Positions 43,915 through 52,757 of a DNA stretch of 64,000 nt are shown piece by piece. The first letter of the stretch is position 1, and each line of letters starts with the position of its first letter. The stretch is from Corynebacterium tuberculostearicum (GTDB lineage Bacteria; Actinomycetota; Actinomycetes; Mycobacteriales; Mycobacteriaceae). Position numbers and translations under genes: made by a program. The notes under the pieces were generated by a model. The model searched no databases. It was given only the letters and a program-made list of their open reading frames with translations, and was not told the origin of the DNA. The DNA lies in NCBI RefSeq assembly GCF_016127015.1, contig NZ_CP065972.1, positions 434,001 to 498,000 of the forward strand. The letters are read 5' to 3'.

Positions 43915-44669
43915 ACCGTAATGCCGCGCTCGTTGAACCAGGAGACTGGGTCAACGGGTGCTCCTCCACCTGGGTGAATCTCAAAGTGGAGGTGCGGGCC
44001 AGTGGAGTGGCCCTCGTTACCAATGCCGGCGATCTCTTGACCCGCGGTCACGCGCTCGCCCACATTTACCTTGAGCTGGTCTGCCGGCATGTGACCGTAG
44101 ACGGAGATGGTGCCGTCATCGTGCTGGATGCGGATCCAATTGCCAAAGCCCTGTGCCGGGCCGGAGTTGATGACGGTGCCGTCCATGACCGCCAGAATCG
44201 GGGTGCCCACCGGGTTAGCTACGTCGATGCCGTTGTGCATCGTGCCCCAGCGCTGGCCGAAGCCAGAAGTAAGCGTGCCGGAGGTAGGAAAGACCACGGT
44301 ATTGCCCGCGGAGTCCTTGCCGCGCTTCGTGGTGAGTCCGGAGTGATTTCCCTGCGGAGCGAATGCTTCCTTCAGTCCCGGTACAGAACCAGGATCCAAG
44401 ACGATATTTACTCCGCCGGATTCGTTTCCATCTACCTGCGGGGTAGCCTCGCCGCTGAGCAGGCCAACCGAGGTGGTGGCGAGGCCAACAAGGGCGTCGA
44501 CCACTCCGGCGTTATCTACATTGGTAGCGGTGGGCTCGGAAGAGCCGTCTGATACGTCCACGCTAGCCACTGGCTCTGCAGCAAAAGCGGTGGTGCCGGT
44601 AGCAAGTACGGTGCCAAGCGTAACGATGCTCAGCGCCACGTTCTTGCGTGCGCGGTTCATACGCTTCAT
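43911..44669 (-). CDS. secreted M23-family metallopeptidase, copy 1
   Basis: The 252-residue exported protein has a Sec signal peptide cut near AFA-AEPV. The LytM/M23 domain holds the zinc ligands in MHNGIDVAN and GPHLHFEIHP. Such enzymes cut peptidoglycan cross-bridges or activate amidases at division. I prefer ATG 44669 with AAAAGGAC 8 bases upstream over ATG 44687. It is a paralogue of the gene at 45,302-46,051 (shared segments GTPILAVMDGTVI and DDGT-VYGHM). It converges with pcrA. Confidence 0.9.
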   Translation of the reverse strand: MKRMNRARKNVALSIVTLGTVLATGTTAFAAEPVASVDVSDGSSEPTATNVDNAGVVDALVGLATTSVGLLSGEATPQVDGNESGGVNIVLDPGSVPGLKEAFAPQGNHSGLTTKRGKDSAGNTVVFPTSGTLTSGFGQRWGTMHNGIDVANPVGTPILAVMDGTVINSGPAQGFGNWIRIQHDDGTISVYGHMPADQLKVNVGERVTAGQEIAGIGNEGHSTGPHLHFEIHPGGGAPVDPVSWFNERGITV

Positions 44670-45242
44670 AGTTAAAGTCCTTTTCATGGCTGTGCATGGT
44701 CTCGGGACGCCCGCCCCCTGGAGGGGCGGGGTCTTGCAACTGCCAACCGCGACACGCCGAAAGCTGAAATGCTTGCGTTCGAAATCGCTCGTGGCAACGA
44801 GTTAAAAGTTAGCCCGCCCGAACAGCCCGCGCAATCTTAAAAAACGCTGGTAGAGACGGGAATAATTCGAAATTATTCGAACATGCCAGCTTGTTACGCG
44901 TGTTGCGAATGTGATTGGAGTGGCGTCTGTAAAGTGTTGGTTTAGGGTCTGGGGGTAGATTTTGGGGGTGGGTGTGCCGCTCTGGAAATGGCGTGTTGCG
45001 TTCAAGCCCGGTGATTAGCGTACATGTGTATTTACCCGCGACAAGGCTGCGTACTGGACTTGGCTGTGCGGCGCAATTTGTGTCTAGGGTCCGGTGGTGG
45101 AGCGCTTGTCTTGACGGGGCTTGCCTTTTGTCGGAGGCGCAATGGGAAGGCTGGGACGCATTTGAGTCGTCTTGGGGAGGGTTGGCTGCAGCCTCGGTGG
45201 TCGGGAGCCGGCGCTGGTGTCTTTAGGGCAATTGTGGACATG
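44670..45242. other. intergenic region upstream of M23 copy 1
   Basis: There is no convincing gene. On the minus strand a GC hairpin with an 8-bp stem (44,710-44,730) lies just before the M23 start and could act as an attenuator. A perfect palindrome GAATAATT-CGA-AATTATTC is at 44,870-44,888. Two GGGGGT words are at about 44,949 and 44,964, reminiscent of RamA sites. Confidence 0.45.
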
Positions 45243-45275
45243 AAAAAGCGCCGCAGGAAAGCCACTGCGGCGCTT
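45243..45275 (-). terminator. terminator after M23 copy 2
   Basis: The stem AAGCGCCGCAG / CTGCGGCGCTT with an 8-base loop is followed on the minus strand by TTTTTC. It lies 27 bases past the stop. Confidence 0.85.
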
Positions 45276-45301
45276 AACAAGAAGGTGTTGGGGTGGGGGC
45301 C

Positions 45302-46051
45302 TTAGAGGTCGATGCCTCGCTCAGCCAGCCAAGGCTGCGGATCGATTGCCTCGCCACCGTTCGGGTGAACTTCGAAGTGGAGGTGGGAGCCGGTGGAAAA
45401 GCCCATCGAGCCCATGCCGGCGATCTTCTGGCCGGCATGCACGTGCTCGCCAACGGCCACGTCAAGAGTTTGCATGTGACCATAAACGGTCATGGTGCCG
45501 TCGTCGTGCATGATGCGGATCCACTGGCCAAAGCCGGAAGCTGGACCGGAGTCGATGACCGTACCATCCATGACGGCAAGGATTGGGGTGCCGGGAGAGT
45601 TGGCGATGTCGACGCCCTTGTGGAAGGTGCCCCAGCGCATAGCGAATGGAGATGTGAATGCGCCTTCGGCAGGGCGAGCTACGGACGGAGCGCGAGCAGC
45701 CTCGTCGGCAGCGGCGCGCTCTTCAGAGGCCTGAATGGCCTTGTTGAGCTGATCGGTCAGATCGGCGACTGGCTTAGCCTCAGCAACGTTGAGGATCTGC
45801 GGGGTGGTATCAACCGGAGCCGCAGCAGCATCCTCAACTTGGGTGGAGTCAGAGGCGAGCTCGAAGTCAACGGACTGCGTCTTGGTGGTGGCCGCGTCAT
45901 CGGACTGAATGTTTGCGGCGGCTGCGCCACCAACGCCGGCCGTGGAAACTGCACCTGCCGCAACCGTCATTACGGCAATGCGGCCCTTCGCGGTCTGCGA
46001 GGTGACAATCTTGCGATGGCGGCCGGCGCCACGCTGAACTTTGCTTCGCAT
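45302..46051 (-). CDS. secreted M23-family metallopeptidase, copy 2
   Basis: The protein has about 249 residues from ATG 46051. A long basic leader (MRSKVQRGAGRHRKIV) precedes the hydrophobic signal segment, which ends near GGAAAA-NIQ. A helical linker (ADLTDQLNKAIQASEERAAA) then leads to the M23 domain with zinc ligands in FHKGVDIAN and GSHLHFEVHP. It probably remodels peptidoglycan like corynebacterial MepA. GAAAGAAG supports the chosen start; ATG 46069 and GTG 46075 are alternatives. Upstream MtrA-like half-sites suggest control by MtrAB. Confidence 0.88.
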   Translation of the reverse strand: MRSKVQRGAGRHRKIVTSQTAKGRIAVMTVAAGAVSTAGVGGAAAANIQSDDAATTKTQSVDFELASDSTQVEDAAAAPVDTTPQILNVAEAKPVADLTDQLNKAIQASEERAAADEAARAPSVARPAEGAFTSPFAMRWGTFHKGVDIANSPGTPILAVMDGTVIDSGPASGFGQWIRIMHDDGTMTVYGHMQTLDVAVGEHVHAGQKIAGMGSMGFSTGSHLHFEVHPNGGEAIDPQPWLAERGIDL

Positions 46052-46090
46052 TAGGTCTTCTTTCGTCATTTTCACAATCTGCGCAGAACG

Positions 46091-46179
46091 GGTGTTACAT
46101 CTCTTCCGAGTTAGTTACGAGATTGTGACCTTCTTGTTACCAACGAGATGTAACAGTAGCGTCTCGAAAAGATAACAGC
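46091..46179 (-). promoter_or_regulatory. cluster of MtrA-like half-sites upstream of M23 copy 2
   Basis: Four GTAACA-type words occur within 90 bases: minus-strand GTAACACC (46,091-46,098) and GTAACAAG (46,133-46,140), plus-strand GTAACAGT (46,150-46,157) and ATAACAGC (46,172-46,179). They resemble the C. glutamicum MtrA half-site. A 10-bp perfect inverted repeat GTTACATCTC / GAGATGTAAC (46,094-46,103 and 46,145-46,154) is embedded. MtrA represses the M23 gene mepA in C. glutamicum; control here is inferred. Confidence 0.45.
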
Positions 46180-46482
46180 AACCCAAATTAAGAAACTTTC
46201 AGGCCCTCCTCGGGGAAATTGTCCACGAGCAGGCAACATGTGGCACGCGGAATATCATTAGTGCGATAAAGATCCCACGCGAGCTCCGCGTGCGTCACGC
46301 AAAACTAGTAGCCTTTGCCTTCAATAGTGTTACAGCCAGAGTTAAGGGTGTGAAACCAGGGTAGATTTTATACTCCTTATATATTTGTATAGCCCAGGTA
46401 CAGGGGTTGCCGCCGGTGATTTTGCGAGCGCCTCGTCGCGTCACCCCGATTTCACTTCCGGAAGGTGGCAAAGTGGACGCCG

Positions 46483-48135
46483 ATGAACAAAAACACCAGC
46501 CCCCAATCTCGGTCAACGCCCCGCCCGCGTAGCCAGGCGCGGGGCCGTACGGTGCGCGCGGAGCGCACCCCACGCGCGCCTCATCCCAGTGGGTCACGCC
46601 AGTCCTCTGGATCGGCGCAGCGCGTCGCTCGCAAGGCCGGCTCCAAGGCCAAGGCGCGCCGTACGCCCGCGCCGTTGACCAAAGCCGGGCGCATTCGCCG
46701 CATGCTCATTACGGCGGCAGTGCCCAACGTGGTTATTGTCCTTATCATTATGGCCATCGCGCTTGGCGGTCTCATGCTCACCGGCTCTCCCATGGCGTGG
46801 TGGTACACCATCGTGGCGGAGACCTGGATGGTCTTTAACCTCGCCCCAGTCTCTGCGGCTGATGTGCATATTTCCTTCCTGCCCGCCTTGCCAGCGCTTA
46901 TCCTTGCCGCGGTGGTGGCGGTTCGGGTGCGCAGCGCGGTAAAACACAAGGTTAGCGTCAAGGACTTGCTTACTCTTTTGGCCTGCGTGCTTGGCGTGCC
47001 GGTGGTATTTACCATCATCGCGTGGCTGATGCTGTGGGATGCGGGCAAGGTCTATGACGTTTCCCCGCCAAACCTGGCGCAGGCGTTGCTGCGCGTTATT
47101 GTTCTGCACCTGGCCGCCATGGCGGCCGGCATGGGGTGGCGCTTGTGGCGGGCGTTGGCCAAGCGTTATGGAGTGCCGCGCCCGCTTGTCGACGCCACCC
47201 AGATCGCCCTTCGCTACCTCGCCTACCTGGCCATTGGCGCAGCCGCAGTCTTCGCGGTGGTATTCCTGGTCAACATCTCCCGCCAGGGCGAGATGATGAA
47301 TGACTATCCTACGATCTCCGGCTTAGGCATTGCCGGACTCGTGCTGCTGAGCGTGCTTTATATTCCCAATGCCATCGTGAGCACCGCGGCGGTATTGGTG
47401 GGCTCGGAGTTTTCCGTAGGCGAAGGATCGGTGAGCCTCTTTAGCGCCCACCTCGTACCGCTGCCACCGCTGCCGATTACCGGCGGCATTCCAGCATCCG
47501 CGCCCAGCTGGGCGGTGGCGCTATTGATCGTCCCCCTCGGCGCCGCAATCTACTCGTTGTACAAGAAGCGTCCGAGCTTTCAGGACGTACTAGTAGCTAC
47601 GGTGGCCTCCGCAGTAATCACGCTGGTTGCCTGCTACCTTGTCAGCGGTGACCTCGGCTACTACGGTTCGACCGGCCCGCAGCTGTGGACTGCCGCAGGC
47701 CTCACCGCCCTGTGGATGGCCGTCGTTGGCTGCGCCGTTGCCGCTGGCTTCGCCTTCGTGGCCTGGCGTGCGGCCCGCACAGCACCTGGTGTGGCCCCCA
47801 CCGATGAATACGCCGACGAACCCGCTGCCGCTGCCGACGAGGCTCCCACCGAACCGGAGCGAGAGCCCATCACCGATCCGGAAATCGTTGACGCCGAGGT
47901 AGTCGAGGACGAGCCCGAAGATACTGCACTTGACGCGGCCGCAGAGGAACCGGAAGAAGAGCAGAAAGAAGAGGACACTCCAGCCGAAGAAACAGCAGAG
48001 CAGCAGGATGAGGCTGAGGAGGGCAATGAAAGGGGCGTCGCCAAGCCGCTGAGCCAACAGTTCAAGGACCAAATGGGGGAGAGTGAGCAGGACTCTGCGG
48101 GCGAAGATTCCCCCGAGGAGGGGGAGAGGGGCTAG
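46483..48135 (+). CDS. DUF6350/PerM-like division-associated membrane protein
   Basis: The 550-residue protein has a basic N-terminal tail of about 65 residues, roughly eight to ten membrane helices (residues 70-430) and an acidic, Glu-rich C-terminal tail of about 120 residues. It resembles DUF6350 and mycobacterial PerM (Rv0955), which likewise precedes purN and is needed for cell division under stress. I prefer ATG 46483 over GTG 46465, but neither has an ideal ribosome site. purN starts 10 bases after its stop. Confidence 0.78.
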   Translation: MNKNTSPQSRSTPRPRSQARGRTVRAERTPRAPHPSGSRQSSGSAQRVARKAGSKAKARRTPAPLTKAGRIRRMLITAAVPNVVIVLIIMAIALGGLMLTGSPMAWWYTIVAETWMVFNLAPVSAADVHISFLPALPALILAAVVAVRVRSAVKHKVSVKDLLTLLACVLGVPVVFTIIAWLMLWDAGKVYDVSPPNLAQALLRVIVLHLAAMAAGMGWRLWRALAKRYGVPRPLVDATQIALRYLAYLAIGAAAVFAVVFLVNISRQGEMMNDYPTISGLGIAGLVLLSVLYIPNAIVSTAAVLVGSEFSVGEGSVSLFSAHLVPLPPLPITGGIPASAPSWAVALLIVPLGAAIYSLYKKRPSFQDVLVATVASAVITLVACYLVSGDLGYYGSTGPQLWTAAGLTALWMAVVGCAVAAGFAFVAWRAARTAPGVAPTDEYADEPAAAADEAPTEPEREPITDPEIVDAEVVEDEPEDTALDAAAEEPEEEQKEEDTPAEETAEQQDEAEEGNERGVAKPLSQQFKDQMGESEQDSAGEDSPEEGERG

Positions 48136-48145
48136 GCTATAGCGC

Positions 48146-48766
48146 GTGACTTCACCGATGCCTCCGCGCTATACCGCTGACCCTGAACGCCTCCGAGTGG
48201 TGGTGCTCGTTTCTGGAACGGGTTCCTTGCTACAAGCCATCGTGGATGCCCAGGCCGGGCACTACCAGGTAGTCAAGGTGGTGGCGGATAAGGAATGCCA
48301 CGGTATTGCGCGCGCACAGGACCACGGTATTGATACCGAGGTTGTGGCGCTGGGTGCGGATCGCGCCGAATGGAATCAACGTCTGGTTGACGCAGTAGAT
48401 GCTGCGCAGCCAGACGTTGTTGTTTCTGCGGGCTTTATGAAGATCCTAGGCCAGGAATTCTTGGACCGCTTCGAAGGCCGCACTATCAATACCCACCCGG
48501 CGCTACTGCCTGCCTTCAAGGGAGCGCACGCGGTGCGCGACGCCCTAGATTATGGCGTGAAGATCACTGGCTCTACCGTCCACTTTGTGGACGCGGGCGT
48601 GGATACCGGCTCCATCATCGCGCAGCGCCCCGTTGTCATTGACGCGGACGATGACGAGTCCACCCTCCATGAACGCATTAAACAAGTAGAGCGCGATCTC
48701 ATCGTGGAGGTGCTGCGTGCAGCTAACGTCCACGACGAGAAACTAACTATTCAACTCGCAGACTAA
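48146..48766 (+). CDS. purN: phosphoribosylglycinamide formyltransferase
   Basis: The 206-residue enzyme transfers a formyl group from 10-formyltetrahydrofolate to GAR in purine synthesis. Signatures are VVLVSGTGSLLQAIVD, the catalytic NTHPALLPAFKGAHAVRDAL and GSTVHFVDAGVDTGSII. In the first loop SGTGS replaces the commoner SGxGSN pattern. The GTG start at 48146 is the longest; ATG 48158 is also possible and no clear ribosome site decides. It sits between the PerM-like gene and purH as in other corynebacteria. Confidence 0.94.
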   Translation: MTSPMPPRYTADPERLRVVVLVSGTGSLLQAIVDAQAGHYQVVKVVADKECHGIARAQDHGIDTEVVALGADRAEWNQRLVDAVDAAQPDVVVSAGFMKILGQEFLDRFEGRTINTHPALLPAFKGAHAVRDALDYGVKITGSTVHFVDAGVDTGSIIAQRPVVIDADDDESTLHERIKQVERDLIVEVLRAANVHDEKLTIQLAD

Positions 48767-48793
48767 GACTTTTCGAAAGGCTTAATCCTCCTC

Positions 48794-50326
48794 ATGAGCG
48801 AAGACCGCAAGCAGGTAAAGCGCGCCCTTATCAGCGTGTACGACAAGACCGGGCTGGAGGATCTAGCCCGCGCCCTCGATAAGGCAGGTGTGGAAATTGT
48901 CTCCACCGGCTCCACCGCGAAGAAGATCGCGGACCTAGGCATCGAGGTCACTCCGGTAGAAGAGCTCACCGGCTTCCCGGAGTGCTTGGAAGGCCGCGTC
49001 AAGACGCTACATCCGCGCGTGCACGCCGGAATCCTGGCCGATACCCGCAAGGACGACCACCTCAACCAGCTCTCCGAGCTCGAGGTAGAGCCTTTCCAGC
49101 TCGTCGTGGTCAACCTGTATCCCTTCCGCGAGACCGTGGCCTCGGGCGCAGACTTTGATGGCTGCGTGGAACAGATTGATATCGGCGGCCCATCCATGGT
49201 GCGTGCGGCCGCCAAGAACCACCCGTCCGTCGCCGTTGTGGTAGACCCTTCCCGCTACGGTGAGGCAGTGGAGGCCGTGAACAACGGTGGCTTTACCCTG
49301 GAGCAGCGCCGCGGCTTGGCGCGCGACGCCTTCCTGCACACCGCGGAGTATGATGCGGCCGTCTCCGCGTGGTTCGTGGATCAGCTCAGCGAGGAGGGGC
49401 AAACCACCCCGCTGCGCTACGGCGAGAACTCTCACCAGGCGGCCACCGTTACCCGCATCGGTTCCAAGGGCCTTGCCAATGCCACTCAGTTCAATGGCAA
49501 GGAGATGAGCTACAACAACTACCAGGATGCGGATGCCGCTTGGCGCGCCGCGTGGGACCACGAGCGCCCCTGCGTTGCGATTATCAAGCACACCAACCCA
49601 TGCGGCATTGCCGTGTCCGAGGAGTCCATCGCCGCCGCCCACCGCGCGGCGCACGCGTGCGACCCAATGTCCGCCTTCGGCGGCGTGATTGCCGTCAACC
49701 GCGAGGTCACCGTAGAGATGGCCGAGCAGGTGAGGGAGATCTTCACCGAAGTCATCGTCGCGCCTTCCTATGCGGACGGCGCCATCGAGGTCCTCAAGGC
49801 CAAGAAGAATCTGCGCGTGCTGCAGGCAGAGCACGAAGACCAGCACGAGGAGCGCAAGTACATCTCCGGCGGCGTGCTCACCCAAGAGCCAGATACCTAC
49901 CAGGCCGAGGGCGATAACCCCGCCAACTGGACCCTGGCTGCGGGCGAGGCCCTCAACGAGTCCGACTTGGCTGAGCTCGAGTTCGCATGGCGCGCCGTGC
50001 GTGCGGTGAAGTCCAATGCCATCTTGCTGGCCAAGGACAATGCCACCGTGGGCGTGGGCATGGGCCAGGTCAACCGCGTTGACTCTGCCAAGCTGGCCGT
50101 CGAGCGCGCCAACACCCTGGCCGATGGCGTCAACCGCACCGAGGGCTCCTTCGCCGCTTCCGATGCCTTCTTCCCGTTCGCCGATGGCTTGCAGGTGCTT
50201 CTCGACGCCGGCGTTAAGGCCGTTGTCCAGCCCGGCGGCTCCATTCGCGACGAAGAAGTCATCGCGGCGGCGAAAGAAGCCGGCGTTACTTTGTACCTGA
50301 CTGGTACCCGCCACTTCGCGCACTAG
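48794..50326 (+). CDS. purH: bifunctional AICAR transformylase / IMP cyclohydrolase
   Basis: The 510-residue enzyme carries out the last two steps of IMP synthesis. The N-terminal cyclohydrolase domain ([30 protein letters not shown]) spans about residues 1-195. The transformylase domain holds the KH motif (IIKHTNPCG) and [17 protein letters not shown] near the C-terminus. It follows purN after 27 bases, so they are probably co-transcribed. GAAAGG lies about 15 bases before the ATG. Confidence 0.96.
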   Translation: MSEDRKQVKRALISVYDKTGLEDLARALDKAGVEIVSTGSTAKKIADLGIEVTPVEELTGFPECLEGRVKTLHPRVHAGILADTRKDDHLNQLSELEVEPFQLVVVNLYPFRETVASGADFDGCVEQIDIGGPSMVRAAAKNHPSVAVVVDPSRYGEAVEAVNNGGFTLEQRRGLARDAFLHTAEYDAAVSAWFVDQLSEEGQTTPLRYGENSHQAATVTRIGSKGLANATQFNGKEMSYNNYQDADAAWRAAWDHERPCVAIIKHTNPCGIAVSEESIAAAHRAAHACDPMSAFGGVIAVNREVTVEMAEQVREIFTEVIVAPSYADGAIEVLKAKKNLRVLQAEHEDQHEERKYISGGVLTQEPDTYQAEGDNPANWTLAAGEALNESDLAELEFAWRAVRAVKSNAILLAKDNATVGVGMGQVNRVDSAKLAVERANTLADGVNRTEGSFAASDAFFPFADGLQVLLDAGVKAVVQPGGSIRDEEVIAAAKEAGVTLYLTGTRHFAH

Positions 50327-50341
50327 CCTAAGCTCAATGCC

Positions 50342-51268
50342 ATGACATTCCCTATCCGCCGGGCCTGGGGCCCGGCAGCCGCCCTTATCGCCTGCGCGCT
50401 CACCCTGAGCGCCTGCGGCGATGAGGATGCGGCGGATAATTCCCCTACTTTCGTCAACACCGAAGCACGTGGCACGGCAGATCCCCTCTACGGAAAAGAG
50501 ATCACGTCCGCACCACCGGCTGCCTCGTCTGCGCCTTCCTCCTCCACGGAGCCACCGGCCGCGGCCCCTTCCGGTGATGTCCAAGCCGTGCTTGACCACA
50601 TCGTGGCCGAACACGGCGATGTGGGCATCGCCGTCTCCGATGGCACGACCGCCGTTGAAGCGGGGCGCACCGCTCCCGAGACCGCGTGGTCAACCTCCAA
50701 GGTGCCGGTGCTGATCGCGGCGAATCGCACGGGTGCGGCCGATAGCCAGCTAGTGTCCTCTGCAATCACCTACTCCGATAACGCGGCTGCCAAGGCCGCG
50801 TGGGCAGCTTTAGGGGAGGGGACCGCAGCCGCGCAGGCCACACAAAGTGTCATCGCGGAGGCGGGCGATACCGCCACCCAAGTCCAATCCCAGGTCACCC
50901 GGCCGGAATTTACGGCTTTTGGCCAAACCATGTGGGGCGTGGGAAACCAAGCAAAGTTCATGGCCGGGGTGCGCTGCGTTGAAGGTGCCCAGCCGATTAT
51001 CGACGCCATGGGTGTCGCCGATCCCGCCCAAGCCTACGGCCTGCGCACCCTGCCGGGCGCCTTGATGAAGGGTGGCTGGGGCCCGAGCCTCGCCGGCGCC
51101 TACGATGTGCGGCAGATGGGCATCGTGCAGCTTGGTGGGCATGACGTCGCCGTGGCACTGATTGCCTCCTCCCCTGATGGTCAGTACGCCTCCACTCAAA
51201 AGGTACTTACCTCCATGGCCGAAGCCCTAGCGCAGGCCGAAACCCAGTGGCCCAGCCCTGCCTGTTAA
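50342..51268 (+). CDS. lipoprotein with serine beta-lactamase-like fold
   Basis: The 308-residue exported protein has a signal peptide ending in the lipobox LSAC (C25). A Ser/Pro/Ala linker to about residue 78 precedes a domain with S117-T-S-K120 (SxxK), S145-D-N (SDN) and a K-G-G box (LMKGGWGP). Thus all three serine beta-lactamase motifs are in order and better preserved than in the paralogous lipoprotein at 9,155. It could be a D,D-peptidase-like or inactive wall protein; resistance is not implied. It starts 15 bases after purH. Confidence 0.72.
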   Translation: MTFPIRRAWGPAAALIACALTLSACGDEDAADNSPTFVNTEARGTADPLYGKEITSAPPAASSAPSSSTEPPAAAPSGDVQAVLDHIVAEHGDVGIAVSDGTTAVEAGRTAPETAWSTSKVPVLIAANRTGAADSQLVSSAITYSDNAAAKAAWAALGEGTAAAQATQSVIAEAGDTATQVQSQVTRPEFTAFGQTMWGVGNQAKFMAGVRCVEGAQPIIDAMGVADPAQAYGLRTLPGALMKGGWGPSLAGAYDVRQMGIVQLGGHDVAVALIASSPDGQYASTQKVLTSMAEALAQAETQWPSPAC

Positions 51269-51292
51269 GGCTGTCAGTAGAAAGGAAAACTC

Positions 51293-51919
51293 ATGACTTC
51301 TCGCTTAAGCCTCCGCCCGCTTATCGCCGCAGGCTTCGTCCCGCTCGTGGCCGCCAGCCTCGCGCTGAGCGGTTGCAGTAACTCCACGGATGAATCCGCT
51401 CCCAGCTTCAAAGGTGAGGGCAGTGGAATGACCACGGTCAATAACTCCGACAAAGAAGAGGAGACCGCCGAGGAAACTACGGCCGCGCAAGAGACCGTAA
51501 CCAAGGAATCCCCTGAGGAACCGCCGGTAGTCACGGTCACGCAGACGGAAAAGCAGGAGGCCCCGTCTTCCACCAGTGGGGGTCAGAAGACTGGTGTGGG
51601 AAACTACATTTCTAATTTCAATGAGTACGGATGGCTCGATGGCGGCTACGCCAACTGTCAGCGCTTTGAGCGGGCACTGTTTGCTGGGTATGGTCCCGAC
51701 GGCAGGGTCATCATTTGCGAGACCGGAGGCGGCTACAAGTTCTATCGCTCGTCGATGTTTGACGGCCAGTTTGAAACGGGTGACGTTACCCAAGACGGCA
51801 ACAACTACTACGTCAATGCGGATCCGTCGATCATCGTGGTGACGCCGAGTGGCGTGAGCGTGCGCGAGGGCGGTGGATTGGCCGCCACGGGCGAGTTCAC
51901 GGAGTCGTGGCAGCGCTAA
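51293..51919 (+). CDS. lipoprotein of unknown function
   Basis: The 208-residue exported protein has a lipobox LSGC (C28 region) and an acidic/Thr-rich linker of about 70 residues. A compact C-terminal domain of about 110 residues has YANCQRFERALFAGY and IICETGGGYKFYRSS, with two cysteines that could pair. I do not recognise the domain. AAAGGAAA lies 6 bases before the ATG. It follows the beta-lactamase-like lipoprotein after 24 bases, so the two may share a transcript and a location on the cell surface. Confidence 0.7.
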   Translation: MTSRLSLRPLIAAGFVPLVAASLALSGCSNSTDESAPSFKGEGSGMTTVNNSDKEEETAEETTAAQETVTKESPEEPPVVTVTQTEKQEAPSSTSGGQKTGVGNYISNFNEYGWLDGGYANCQRFERALFAGYGPDGRVIICETGGGYKFYRSSMFDGQFETGDVTQDGNNYYVNADPSIIVVTPSGVSVREGGGLAATGEFTESWQR

Positions 51920-51938
51920 CGAGAGGAGGAAGGACGGG

Positions 51939-52655
51939 CTAGCGCGACTTCTTCTTGCGGTCGGCCGCTGCGGCGGCGGCCGCAGAGATGGAGTCATTGC
52001 GGTTCTTCAGCAGCTCCAAGGTAGTTTCTTCGGCATTGTCGGGGACGGAGGCGCCAAGGACGGCCAAGGCGGCGTCGGCAAGCATGGCGGCAGTCTCCGG
52101 AACCGACTGGGAAGCGTCAAACGGAGGGGTGCCGTTATTGGGGCGCATTTCAATAACGGACAGCGCAATGTGGAAGGGAAGCTCCACGCGGGGGTCATCC
52201 TCGCCCACAAGGGCGGCGGCGGTGGAGCGGAAATGATTCTGCAGGCGGTCGCGCGACTCGTGATACTCGGAGAACTCCGAAGAATTAGCCACCGGCAGCT
52301 GATACAGGCGGCCTACGTTCCAGCCACTGGTAAGCAGCAGTCGCGATTCTGCGGCAACTAAAGACCACAAGCGCTGAGCTGGGTCGGCGTCGGTGCCCGC
52401 CAATTCATCGGCCAATTCCAGGGAGGGCTCAATGGTGGAATTGAGCAGCGTCAGGAAAATCTCCGTCTTGGATGGGAAGTGGTAGTACAGCGACGCCTGA
52501 CGGATGCCTACCGCGTCTGCAATCTGGTGCGTGGACGTGGTAGCAAAACCCTGGGTAGTGAAAAGTTCGGAGGAGGCGTCCAAGATCTCCTCACGGGCGC
52601 TATTGCCTCTGCGCCGCGGGCTGTGTTTACGCGGCCTACCGACATTGCCTGCCAT
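51939..52655 (-). CDS. amtR: AmtR, TetR-family global nitrogen regulator
   Basis: The 238-residue repressor is closely similar to C. glutamicum AmtR, which controls ammonium transport and assimilation genes and is released by GlnK. The TetR DNA-binding domain is at residues 20-68, and the stretch THQIADAVGIRQASLYYHF is the family hallmark. Ligand-domain words WNVGRLYQLPV and ELPFHIALSVIEM also match AmtR. A short alanine and lysine-rich C-terminal tail ends the protein. Its position after purH matches cg0986. Confidence 0.92.
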   Translation of the reverse strand: MAGNVGRPRKHSPRRRGNSAREEILDASSELFTTQGFATTSTHQIADAVGIRQASLYYHFPSKTEIFLTLLNSTIEPSLELADELAGTDADPAQRLWSLVAAESRLLLTSGWNVGRLYQLPVANSSEFSEYHESRDRLQNHFRSTAAALVGEDDPRVELPFHIALSVIEMRPNNGTPPFDASQSVPETAAMLADAALAVLGASVPDNAEETTLELLKNRNDSISAAAAAAADRKKKSR

Positions 52656-52757
52656 GCGGTGGGACGCCTCCTTTCACAAAAGGGAAATCGCTTTTAATAG
52701 TCAACTGTACAATCTTATGCCCGATGAGGTGCAGCTTCCGAATCCGCACCGTAGAGA

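Noticed and set aside
44670..44900. Cyclic di-AMP (ydaO) riboswitch before M23 copy 1
   Set aside because: Such switches precede some actinobacterial wall-hydrolase genes, but the conserved core words were not found; only a short GC hairpin is seen.
45024..45305. 93-codon plus-strand frame between the M23 genes
   Set aside because: There is no ribosome site, the composition is random-like, and the frame runs into the M23 terminator hairpin.
49007..50614. 535-codon open frame on the minus strand
   Set aside because: It is antisense to purH, which has complete catalytic motifs; the composition is glycine/arginine-rich shadow sequence.
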